Source: JBGPBY01 sp041481485
GTDB lineage: Bacteria; Acidobacteriota; Terriglobia; 20CM-2-55-15
Reading direction: 5' to 3'
Assembly: GCA_041481485.1 (NCBI GenBank)
Contig: JBGPBY010000450.1
Span: 1-6,122 of the forward strand
Length of the DNA stretch: 6,122 nt
How positions within the stretch are numbered: position 1 is the stretch's first letter; the number at the start of each line of letters is the position of its first letter. The notes under the pieces are model-generated. The model had not been told where the DNA came from and ran no database searches. It worked only from the letters and a program-made list of their open reading frames with translations. The position numbers and the translations under genes are program-made. Positions 1 to 6,034 of the stretch are shown in pieces.

Positions 1-32
1 ATGCGATTCTTTCACAGCTTCTAAGATCTATC

Positions 33-152
33 AAGAAAACCCTCTCCCAACGGGAGAGGCTTGGGTGAGCGGTACCTCAAGCAAAAATTGTTACTTGCAG
101 TACCCCTCACCCGGCCTTCGGCCACCCTCTCCCGTGGGGAGAGGGATTTCTT
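33..152. repeat. Composite palindromic repeat of the CCCTCTCCC/GGGAGAGGG type
   Basis: This is an imperfect palindrome with several nested hairpins. The left part has CCTCTCCC-AAC-GGGAGAGG (41-59) and the right part has CCCTCTCCC-GTG-GGGAGAGGG (125-145). An inner pair, 63-75 against 100-112, matches over 13 bp with one mismatch. A small GGCC-TTC-GGCC hairpin lies at 113-123. The outer ends also match: AAGAAA at 33-38 is answered by TTTCTT at 147-152. The central spacer is about 24 bases (76-99). Intergenic repeats containing CCCTCTCCC hairpins and CTCACCCGGCC are widespread in bacteria. This copy lies 17 bp past the dus stop codon. It could help end transcription or protect the mRNA 3' end, but no T-run follows the hairpins in the dus direction, so it is not called a terminator. 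Positions 1-32 show nothing recognisable. Confidence 0.85.
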
Positions 153-168
153 TATAGCCCCCACCAGC

Positions 169-1350
169 CTATCCACCGTCTCCCGGGTCCTCATCCGCGC
201 CGTCAGGAGGCGTGGCATCGTCCAGATTCTCCAGATAACCGAGAGGAAGCGAGACTTTCTTCTGCATGCCGCTGGACTTTCCGCGAATGACGCGCATGGC
301 GGTCGGGGGAAACCCTTGATTGCGGTCCACATTCGCAAACACGTTGCGCAGGTCTTCCAGAGTTTCCACGCGCATGATGGCGGCGCGGATTTCTCCGCTC
401 ATGTGAAAGCCTTTGGTGTACCACGATCCATGACGCCGAAAGGAGCGCATGGCCACACGCTCGCCAAACCACTCCGCAAGCAGCCCGGCGTGGCGGAACA
501 TGACGTCAATGACAGCACCGAAGTCTGGCGGATTCGAAGGCGTCCTTCCGTTGAATACATCTGCGAGATCGCGAAAAAGCCACGGCCGGCCGAGACATCC
601 CCGTCCAACAATCACGGCGTCGCAGCCCGTTTGGCGCATCATGCGTAGCGCATCTTCAGCTTCCCAGATATCCCCGTTTCCAAATACCGGAATGCGCACC
701 GATTGCTTCAGAACCGCAATTGCGTTCCAGTCGGCGCATCCGTGGTACAGTTGCGCCGCAGTCCGGGCGTGTAAACCGACTGCCGCACAGCCTTCTTCTT
801 CGGCGATCCGTCCAGCCGTCAGATATGTGGAATACGAATCATTGATGCCCAGACGAAACTTGATGGTTACCGGAATCTTCCCTGCATGTGTCACGGCGGC
901 CCGTACGATATTGCGCAGAAGATTCGCCTTCAGCGGAATGGCCGCGCCGCCTCCCTTGCGCGTGACTTTTGGAACCGGGCAACCAAAGTTCATATCGAGA
1001 TGATCGATACGCCCTTCTCCAACCAGCAGTTTGACGGCTTCCGTCACGTAATAGGGATCCGTGCCATAAAGTTGAAGACTTCGAGGCGACTCCTCCGGTC
1101 CAAAGTCGGCAAGCTTGAGAGTTTTGCCTTGGCCATCGACCAGGGGTCGGGCATTGATCATTTCGCTGACATAGAGGCCGGCTCCGAATTCACGGCATAC
1201 CGCGCGGAAAGGATAGTTCGTCACTCCAGCCATGGGCGCCAACACGACCGGTGGCCAAATCGGAATCGAGCCGATTCGAACCGGCGGAAATTCACCGGGA
1301 GCCGCAGGAAGAACATCGCCATTGATACTGCTGCGATAAATCTCGTCCAT
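169..1350 (-). CDS. dusB: tRNA-dihydrouridine synthase, DusB/NifR3-like
   Basis: This is an FMN-dependent enzyme that reduces specific uridines in the tRNA D-loop to dihydrouridine, using NADPH, in the cytoplasm. Residues below are numbered from the ATG at 1350 (393 aa). The N-terminal FMN-binding motif LAPMAGVTNYPFR is at about 37-49. The catalytic cysteine is in MNFGCPVPKVTRKGGGAA (Cys124). Further motifs are KFRLGI (about 164-169), LHARTAAQLYHG (about 193-204), GNGDI (about 224-228) and VGRGCLGRPWLF (about 248-259), the usual phosphate-binding end of the TIM barrel. A helical C-terminal domain follows, with FRRHGSWYTKGF. The protein is longer than a typical DusB of 320-350 aa, because of roughly 25 extra residues before the barrel and an acidic, Gly/Pro-rich tail. 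A GTG directly before the ATG (1353) is an alternative start, and no strong ribosome site separates them. The gene is divergent from the glycosyltransferase gene. The family call is firm, but the DusB subgroup and symbol are less so. Confidence 0.93.
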   Translation of the reverse strand: MDEIYRSSINGDVLPAAPGEFPPVRIGSIPIWPPVVLAPMAGVTNYPFRAVCREFGAGLYVSEMINARPLVDGQGKTLKLADFGPEESPRSLQLYGTDPYYVTEAVKLLVGEGRIDHLDMNFGCPVPKVTRKGGGAAIPLKANLLRNIVRAAVTHAGKIPVTIKFRLGINDSYSTYLTAGRIAEEEGCAAVGLHARTAAQLYHGCADWNAIAVLKQSVRIPVFGNGDIWEAEDALRMMRQTGCDAVIVGRGCLGRPWLFRDLADVFNGRTPSNPPDFGAVIDVMFRHAGLLAEWFGERVAMRSFRRHGSWYTKGFHMSGEIRAAIMRVETLEDLRNVFANVDRNQGFPPTAMRVIRGKSSGMQKKVSLPLGYLENLDDATPPDGADEDPGDGG

Positions 1351-1415
1351 CACTTCATACTACATTTGGGGAGCACGCTTTTCCGGCGGGAAATTCCGAA
1401 TCTTTTGGCGGACCT

Positions 1416-1437
1416 CAATTTGGAGTCTGTCCCCTTT
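1416..1437. repeat. Solo fragment resembling the TCTGTCCCC palindromic repeat
   Basis: The stretch CAATTTGGAGTCTGTCCCC followed by TTT shares AATT, the nine-base core TCTGTCCCC and a following T-rich end with the right arm of the inverted repeat at 5995-6021. No inverted partner arm is visible within the gap, so it looks like a half element or remnant. The shared core is short, and chance or a different origin cannot be excluded. Confidence 0.4.
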
Positions 1438-1447
1438 GCTGATTCTT

Positions 1448-1456
1448 TGCTATAAA
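1448..1456 (+). promoter_or_regulatory. Putative extended -10 promoter for the glycosyltransferase operon
   Basis: TGC-TATAAA fits an extended -10 element (TGn followed by a TATAAT-like hexamer with one mismatch). There is no good -35 hexamer at 16-18 bp spacing, which extended -10 promoters often lack. Transcription would begin near 1462-1464. That would leave the ATG at 1456 untranscribed and favours translation from the ATG at 1471 with a very short leader. Confidence 0.45.
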
Positions 1457-1470
1457 TGTCGGCTGAAGTT

Positions 1471-2574
1471 ATGACGAAGTTACTTATCCTTTCGTCTGAC
1501 ACCGGGGAAGGGCACAACAGCGCGGCGTCCGCACTCCAGTTGGCAGCCGCCGATGCCGGTGTTTCAGTTTCGATTCGAAAGCCCCTTGAAGAATCCGGCA
1601 AGCTCAATCGTTCCATGGGGAAGTTGTATAACGCCCTGCTGGCTCACCGCCCGCAGTGGATGACACGCTACTTCTGGCTGATTGATCGATTCCGCCCCAA
1701 TGAACGCGACATTTTCTACACGAAATCCCGCGAATTCATCGCGCAGTTTCTGAATTCCGAGAAACCGGATTCATTGCTGTCGGTGCATCCGATGCTCAAT
1801 CACTTTGTCCAGCGGTTCATCAAGGAAGAACGCCTGCCGATTCCCTGTTTTACCTTTCTTACCGATCCCTTTCCGCCATTCTGGCAAGGCTGGGCTTCCC
1901 CATATGTCGATCGCTACTTCGTTCCGACAGACGAAGCCCTGCAGGCATTGACCGCGATGGGAACTCCAGCCTGGAAAATAGAGAAAGTACCCATGCCGGT
2001 GCGGCCGGAGTTTCTACCTCGCACTTCGCGCGAAATCGGAAACACGCGGCAATCCCTGCACCTGGAAGGATCCAGCACCATCCTGATCAACGCCGGCGCC
2101 CGCGGCGGCGGTCCGATATGGGTAATTTACAACACCGTCCGCCAGGCCGCCCCCGAATCGAACATTCTCGTGGTATGCGGCCACAACGCCGTACTGCGAA
2201 AACGGATCGACGATCTTCATGATTCCAAAACGACGACATTCGGATTTCTCTCGGACATTCATCGGTATATTTCCGCGGCGGATCTTGTCCTCACCAAGCC
2301 AGGAGCCCTCTCTACATATGAAGCTCTCGCATGCGGAACACCCGTGCTTCTCCTGGGGATCCGTGGCCTGATGCCCCAGGAATCCGGATTGTTTCGGGCC
2401 GCGCTGCACTACGAGTTTGGCTACGCTGCATTACGGCTGAAGGAAGTCAAGGACGTGATCCTCAGAGGTCCTCAGGAATGGAACCGGCTTCGGGGATCCA
2501 TTTCTCATTTCTACCGCAGCAGTTCCGGCCGGGAGTTGATTGAAAGGATTCGACCCTTGCATGTCCGGACGTAG
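1471..2574 (+). CDS. MurG/MGDG-synthase-like glycosyltransferase (processive diacylglycerol glycosyltransferase type)
   Basis: The predicted enzyme transfers a sugar from a nucleotide-sugar donor to a membrane lipid acceptor at the cytoplasmic face, as in the GT28-type diacylglycerol glycosyltransferases. Residues are numbered from the ATG at 1471 (367 aa). The N-terminal acceptor-side domain opens with LLILSSDTGEGHNSAA, whose glycine-rich GEGH loop (12-15) is typical of this family. VHPM (about 105-108) and TFLTD (128-132) follow. The C-terminal donor-binding domain has VVCGHN (about 234-239), a GFLSDIHRYISAADLVLTKP stretch (about 258-277) and STYEALACGTPVLLL, with Glu284 in the position that normally contacts the donor, then PQESG (302-306). 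There is no signal peptide or membrane helix. An in-frame ATG at 1456 would add MSAEV, but it lies inside the likely -10 element and is disfavoured. The reductase gene follows after 29 bp, so the two are probably co-transcribed. The acceptor and sugar cannot be told from sequence. Confidence 0.85.
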   Translation: MTKLLILSSDTGEGHNSAASALQLAAADAGVSVSIRKPLEESGKLNRSMGKLYNALLAHRPQWMTRYFWLIDRFRPNERDIFYTKSREFIAQFLNSEKPDSLLSVHPMLNHFVQRFIKEERLPIPCFTFLTDPFPPFWQGWASPYVDRYFVPTDEALQALTAMGTPAWKIEKVPMPVRPEFLPRTSREIGNTRQSLHLEGSSTILINAGARGGGPIWVIYNTVRQAAPESNILVVCGHNAVLRKRIDDLHDSKTTTFGFLSDIHRYISAADLVLTKPGALSTYEALACGTPVLLLGIRGLMPQESGLFRAALHYEFGYAALRLKEVKDVILRGPQEWNRLRGSISHFYRSSSGRELIERIRPLHVRT

Positions 2575-2593
2575 CGACTGTTGCAGCAGGCAA

Positions 2594-2600
2594 CCGGTGA
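2594..2600 (+). promoter_or_regulatory. Ribosome binding site for the reductase gene
   Basis: CCGGTGA lies just upstream of the ATG at 2604. GGTGA matches the 3' half of the consensus AGGAGGTGA, and its short distance from the start is right for that register. It supports this start and translation as the second gene of an operon. Confidence 0.5.
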
Positions 2601-2603
2601 CAA

Positions 2604-3797
2604 ATGCAGGTTAAACGCGCCTTCGTTACAGGCGCCACCGGATTTGTCGGAAGTCACCTCGCCTGGAGACTCCTTGAGGACGGTCATTCGGTGTCGGTTC
2701 TGGCCCGGGGATCACGTACGGCCTCGGCTCGCGATCGGGTTGTCGACGTTCTGAAACTCGTTGCAGAGTCCGAGGGCCACTCCGGCAAAATTCCAACCAC
2801 GCTGGACCGGCTGACGGTTTTCGATGGCGACATCACTCTTGCGGATCTCGGCATCTCGAAAGACCGGATTGGCGAACTTCTCGCATCCACTGACGAGACA
2901 TGGCATTGCGCTGCGTCCCTTTCCTTCGCAGAGAACGAACGAGACGAAATATTTCTCATGAATGTCGGCGGCGCACGCAATGTAGCCGATTTTGTGATGC
3001 GCACATCCGGAAAGCGGCTCCACCATGTAAGCACGGCCTACGTCGCTGGAATACAGGAAATCGCAAAGGAAACCCAGCTGTTCGAAGGACAACAGTTTCG
3101 CAATCCTTACGAAGAATCGAAATGCCGTGCCGAACAGCTGATCGCAGAACTTCACGGACGGGGAAAAATCTCGGCAACGATCCTTCGGCCCAGCGTGGTG
3201 ATCGGCGACTCGCGAACGGGCATCATCACGCACTTTCACGGAGTCTATGGCTTCATCAAGGGGTTGTGGTCCACACTGGAACGCCTGCGCCGACGGAATC
3301 CCACCAACGGCACAATCACTCTCGAATTGCGGGTTCCCGGCAGCGGAGATGGAACGCTGAACTTTGCTCCGATTGATTATGTCGTCAGCGGAATGGTTGA
3401 AATCGCGCGCCAGGACTCCAGTGCCGGGAAAACCTATCACCTCGCAAATCCGGTACCGACGCCGAATCGCGTGTGGCTACCGGCCATTTCAAGGCTACTC
3501 GGAGTCGAGGGACTGCACTTCGTCGATCCGGCTGATTTCGCAAAGACACCTCCAAATCGGCTGGAAGCCCTGTTTCGGAAACACATGGCCTTCTACTACA
3601 TGTACCTTCAGGGAGAACCGCGATTCGACTGCCACAACACCATTGAGGCGTTGCGCGAAACCGGAATCACTTGTCCGCTTGTCACCGAACCACTGATCAA
3701 CAAGATGATCGGATGGTATATCGATCATTTGGACGACGGTTCGGATACCAAACAACAAACTCGATTGAGCGGGATGGAACCGGATCAGTTTCGTTGA
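2604..3797 (+). CDS. Extended short-chain dehydrogenase, thioester-reductase / fatty-acyl-reductase-like (NAD_binding_4 type)
   Basis: This is a 397-aa stand-alone NAD(P)-dependent oxidoreductase with a Rossmann fold. The nucleotide-binding TGATGFVG motif is at residues 9-16, followed by SVLARGSRTASARDRV (31-46), where the arginines suggest NADPH preference. Next come FDGDIT (73-78), HCAAS (101-105), the HVSTAYVAG strand with the active-site serine region (141-149), the catalytic YEESK (Tyr169, Lys173) and LRPSVVIGD (194-202). The overall layout matches the reductase domains that release thioester-bound acyl groups as aldehydes or alcohols, and fatty acyl-CoA reductases. There is no attached adenylation or carrier domain. 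The more variable C-terminal part (about 260-397) is where substrate would bind. Sugar epimerase/dehydratase activity is the main alternative, since both groups share the N-terminal motifs. The gene lies 29 bp after a lipid-type glycosyltransferase gene, which favours a lipid substrate by inference. Its last 13 bp overlap the convergent carbonic anhydrase gene. Confidence 0.85.
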   Translation: MQVKRAFVTGATGFVGSHLAWRLLEDGHSVSVLARGSRTASARDRVVDVLKLVAESEGHSGKIPTTLDRLTVFDGDITLADLGISKDRIGELLASTDETWHCAASLSFAENERDEIFLMNVGGARNVADFVMRTSGKRLHHVSTAYVAGIQEIAKETQLFEGQQFRNPYEESKCRAEQLIAELHGRGKISATILRPSVVIGDSRTGIITHFHGVYGFIKGLWSTLERLRRRNPTNGTITLELRVPGSGDGTLNFAPIDYVVSGMVEIARQDSSAGKTYHLANPVPTPNRVWLPAISRLLGVEGLHFVDPADFAKTPPNRLEALFRKHMAFYYMYLQGEPRFDCHNTIEALRETGITCPLVTEPLINKMIGWYIDHLDDGSDTKQQTRLSGMEPDQFR

Positions 3798-4438
3798 ACT
3801 GCGTCTTCGTTGTCGATCAGCACAAAGCGCTTCTGCTTCTTGTTGTATGCAAATACATCCGCGTTTGCGATCTCGAACCACCATCCATGCACAGCCAGAT
3901 TGCCGCGCGCCACGCGTTCCTGGACAAAGGGATACGACTGCACATGCTCCATTTGCAATAGCACGTTGAGCTGGGACAGCTGATTGTGCACACTCAGTTT
4001 CGTATCCGGCGACTGCCCCAGTTTCAGCCGCTCCAGTGCTTCATCGCCAAAACGCAGCCATTTCCTCAGATTCGGGGTCAATACCTTGCGTCGATTGTCG
4101 AGAAGCGCGCGCATGGCCCCGCACTCGGAGTGACCGCAAACGATGATGTCTGTGACATTGAGTTCGAGAACCGAGAATTCGACGGCAGCGGCCTCCGATT
4201 TGTCGCCTTCCGCAAATCCGTCGCTGCCGCATGGAGGAATGAGATTCCCGACATTGCGAAGCACGAACAGATCGCCGGGATTGGTCGACGCGAAGGTATT
4301 GGGAACGACACGGCTGTCTGAGCATGCGATAAACAGCGAATCGGGAGATTGCTTCAGCGCAAGACGGCCAAAGGCTTCGCGGTAGCCGGATTGAACGTTC
4401 TTTCGAAATTCGATAATGCCCTGAATCAGTTTTTGCAT
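3785..4438 (-). CDS. Beta-class carbonic anhydrase
   Basis: This is a zinc enzyme that interconverts CO2 and bicarbonate in the cytoplasm. It has 217 aa from the ATG at 4438, within the usual 200-230 of the class. The zinc-site motif IACSDSRVVP gives Cys39 together with the Asp41/Arg43 pair. The second motif, IIVCGHSECGAM, gives His103 and Cys106, so all three zinc ligands and the Asp-Arg dyad are intact. LFVLRNVGNLIPP (about 57-69) and EAAAVEFSVLEL (about 82-93) are also characteristic. An in-frame TTG at 4480 would add 14 residues, including AVIDRPYN, but that stretch is simply the translation of a palindromic repeat, so the ATG at 4438 is preferred. No clear ribosome site is seen. The gene lies downstream of, and on the same strand as, the secreted-protein gene. 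It ends 13 bp inside the convergent reductase gene. Confidence 0.95.
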   Translation of the reverse strand: MQKLIQGIIEFRKNVQSGYREAFGRLALKQSPDSLFIACSDSRVVPNTFASTNPGDLFVLRNVGNLIPPCGSDGFAEGDKSEAAAVEFSVLELNVTDIIVCGHSECGAMRALLDNRRKVLTPNLRKWLRFGDEALERLKLGQSPDTKLSVHNQLSQLNVLLQMEHVQSYPFVQERVARGNLAVHGWWFEIANADVFAYNKKQKRFVLIDNEDAVQRN

Positions 4439-4450
4439 ATGCGGATGGTA

Positions 4451-4481
4451 ATTGTAGGGGCGGTCGATGACCGCACACAAT
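4451..4481. repeat. Short palindromic repeat upstream of the carbonic anhydrase gene
   Basis: The core hairpin is GCGGTC-GAT-GACCGC (4460-4474). It is flanked by ATTGT (4451-4455) paired with ACAAT (4477-4481) across a small internal loop. The GTAGGGGCGGTCGATGACCGC half resembles a common intergenic repeat whose intact form would continue into CCCCTAC. Here the right flank has decayed. The repeat fills much of the 69-bp gap between the 4508-5896 gene and the carbonic anhydrase gene. It could form a structure in the transcript, but no T-run makes it a standard terminator. Confidence 0.6.
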
Positions 4482-4507
4482 CGTCCCGTGCAGGAAATCG
4501 TGTTCGA

Positions 4508-5896
4508 TCAGGGAACACTCAGATTCAGATCCACATCGTCACTTCCGACGACCACATCCTTGTTGATCCTGGAGCTCTCGAATGTTTCAATTTGCAGGCC
4601 GTAACTTCCAGACAGAAGATTCGATATCTCAAACTCCCCATCAGCAGGGAGGGAATACGTGATCGAACGGGCATATCCGCGAAGCGTGACGATTCCGGCC
4701 ACGGGCATGTGCGTCGAAGCGCTGGTGACATGGCCGCGGATCGAGTGCATTGATGACGTCAATTCATTAGCCGGTGGTCCGGATTGGGTGAATTCTGAAA
4801 GTACGTCAATCGGCAAGGTATTCGTCTCTTCGAGTTTCAAATCCGTGACATCATGATCGCCCACCGTCACAACTGCGCCATGCTGGCGGGATGTCGAGGC
4901 ATCGTTGATCATCGCAACGAAGTAGCGACCCGGTTGCACGTTTCGGAATTCAAATGTCCCATCGGAAAAGAGAATTCCGGGTTTGCCCGATAGGTAAACT
5001 TCCACCTGTCCCGCATTTTCGACCTTGCCCTGCACCCGTATTCCAACAGAAGCCGCCGACTGTTTTGAGCCGACAGCAACGGACAGAACGGTGGTCGAGG
5101 TGATGCTCCCCGGGACCAGTCGCCCCGTAATCTGCAAAGTGTCCCCGAAGGCGCGTCGCTTGATGAGCACGCCGCTCTGGAGATTCGTCAGCGAAATCTG
5201 CTCGTCCGGACCGGCCTTCGGCAGATTAGCCATTGAAATCAGCAACCCGCGGGACATCAAATCCACCGAACCATATTGAAGCGAACGGACCTCATACTCA
5301 TCGGGCAGGTTTTCAATGGAAACGCGATATTCCCCGGTGGCATTCGGCAAGGTGATCGCAACACGGGAAAGGGGCATCTCCGCAGTACGGCCATCGGATT
5401 TCTGGACCAGCCGGAGAGCAACCTTTCCGTGCTCTGAAAAAATGGGAACTCGCGCTCCATCGAAATGAATTTCCACGGGAATGATCACTGCCGCATTTAC
5501 CATTTCGAAAGCGCGATCGCTGTAATCATTCAAGGAGAAGTTCACCGAGGAAACCGTCAGTCCCGCCTCCACAGTGACGATTCTTCCTTTTGCGATATCT
5601 ACCGTGCCGGGAAAATAAGTTGGATTTTCGACCCTTCCAGCCGTCACATAGTAGCGGCCCGGAGGAACATTCTCGAGTTGAAACCTTCCCAGTTCGTCGG
5701 TTTCCGCAATGCTGGCCAGCGAAGCGGCGCTGGATACATCGGCAACGTTCTCCGGTTGCACCATCGCGGCAATGCGGACGTGTGCCGCCGGACGCGCCTC
5801 TTCGGTTAGTAAAGTTCCGGTGATCGTGCCCCCCTGATTGGGCAGAGTGGGAACTCCCTGAACCCAGAGCAAAAGCTGGAAAAGAATCCCGATCAT
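4508..5896 (-). CDS. Exported protein with repeated carboxypeptidase-regulatory-like (beta-sandwich) domains
   Basis: This is a protein of unknown specific function, 462 aa from the ATG at 5896. The N-terminus MIGILFQLLLWVQGVPTLP is a short hydrophobic signal-like segment without a strong positive start, so export is likely but not certain. Three segments share the pattern of a starting strand, a loop, then 'dG.f.f.nv.pG.Y.v'. They run from GGTITGTLL to GRFQLENVPPGRYYVTAG (about 22-87), from GIRVQGKVENAG to GTFEFRNVQPGRYFVAMIND (about 285-332), and from HSIRGHVTSAS to GEFEISNLLSGSYGLQIE (about 384-437). This is the carboxypeptidase D regulatory-like or Cna-B-like fold. The middle region (about 125-270) is beta-rich and not recognised. 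No peptidase motif, TonB plug or barrel is present, unlike the much larger outer-membrane proteins that begin with such a domain. An in-frame TTG at 5953 lies inside an inverted-repeat arm and is rejected as start. Similar proteins are abundant in Acidobacteriota. Confidence 0.75.
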   Translation of the reverse strand: MIGILFQLLLWVQGVPTLPNQGGTITGTLLTEEARPAAHVRIAAMVQPENVADVSSAASLASIAETDELGRFQLENVPPGRYYVTAGRVENPTYFPGTVDIAKGRIVTVEAGLTVSSVNFSLNDYSDRAFEMVNAAVIIPVEIHFDGARVPIFSEHGKVALRLVQKSDGRTAEMPLSRVAITLPNATGEYRVSIENLPDEYEVRSLQYGSVDLMSRGLLISMANLPKAGPDEQISLTNLQSGVLIKRRAFGDTLQITGRLVPGSITSTTVLSVAVGSKQSAASVGIRVQGKVENAGQVEVYLSGKPGILFSDGTFEFRNVQPGRYFVAMINDASTSRQHGAVVTVGDHDVTDLKLEETNTLPIDVLSEFTQSGPPANELTSSMHSIRGHVTSASTHMPVAGIVTLRGYARSITYSLPADGEFEISNLLSGSYGLQIETFESSRINKDVVVGSDDVDLNLSVP

Positions 5897-5905
5897 TGGA
5901 AGGAG

Positions 5906-5911
5906 ATTATA
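5906..5911 (-). promoter_or_regulatory. Perfect -10 hexamer immediately upstream of the exported-protein gene
   Basis: On the minus strand this reads TATAAT and ends nine bases before the ATG at 5896. Transcription would start at or within a few bases of the start codon, giving a leaderless or almost leaderless mRNA. The lack of any Shine-Dalgarno sequence agrees: the strand reads CTCCTT there, which is the anti-SD sense. No good -35 hexamer is seen at 16-18 bp, where the end of an inverted repeat (5931 onward) lies. Confidence 0.5.
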
Positions 5912-5930
5912 GCCGTGAATGACTGTGGTG

Positions 5931-6021
5931 AATAAATTGGGGACAGAGAGCAATTTCCTGAGAAACGTTACGGATATGCCTGGTGTTGTACTGAGAAATT
6001 GCTCTCTGTCCCCAATTTATT
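5931..6021. repeat. Inverted repeat with perfect 27-bp arms
   Basis: The left arm (5931-5957) begins AATAAATTGGGGACAGAG and the right arm (5995-6021) is its exact reverse complement, ending CTGTCCCCAATTTATT. The 37-base spacer (5958-5994) has no coding content. The flanks give no clean target-site duplication; GTGGTG and GTTGTG are only similar. The size and symmetry fit a small non-autonomous palindromic element (REP- or MITE-like). In the cell it could also form a strong hairpin that insulates the gene at 4508-5896 from upstream transcription. Confidence 0.85.
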
Positions 6022-6034
6022 GTTGTGAGTTTGT

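Larger units (their letters stand above)
1351..1470. other. Divergent intergenic region between the dus and glycosyltransferase genes
   Basis: This gap of about 120 bp must hold the start signals for both flanking genes. It contains the repeat fragment at 1416-1437 and the extended -10 element at 1448-1456, annotated separately. No convincing -10/-35 pair for the minus-strand dus gene could be identified; a TAGTAT-like hexamer just upstream of its start is too weak to call. Confidence 0.5.

Noticed and set aside
125..145. Rho-independent terminator for the dus gene
   Set aside because: The stem is strong, but in the dus direction it is followed by TGGCCGAAGG rather than a T-run. It is better explained as part of the composite repeat.
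61..648. A plus-strand frame of 195 codons starting inside the 33-152 palindrome
   Set aside because: Its first part is translated repeat DNA and the rest is antisense to dus.
449..1003. A 184-codon plus-strand frame opposite the dus gene
   Set aside because: It is antisense to a well-supported gene, and its composition is that of a shadow frame with no motifs.
1379..1392. Small hairpin TTTCC-GGCG-GGAAA as an operator
   Set aside because: A five-base stem is expected by chance, and it has no second copy or clear link to a promoter.
2712..3440. A 242-codon open frame on the minus strand
   Set aside because: It lies wholly inside the reductase gene, whose frame carries all family motifs. The antisense frame has no recognisable domain.
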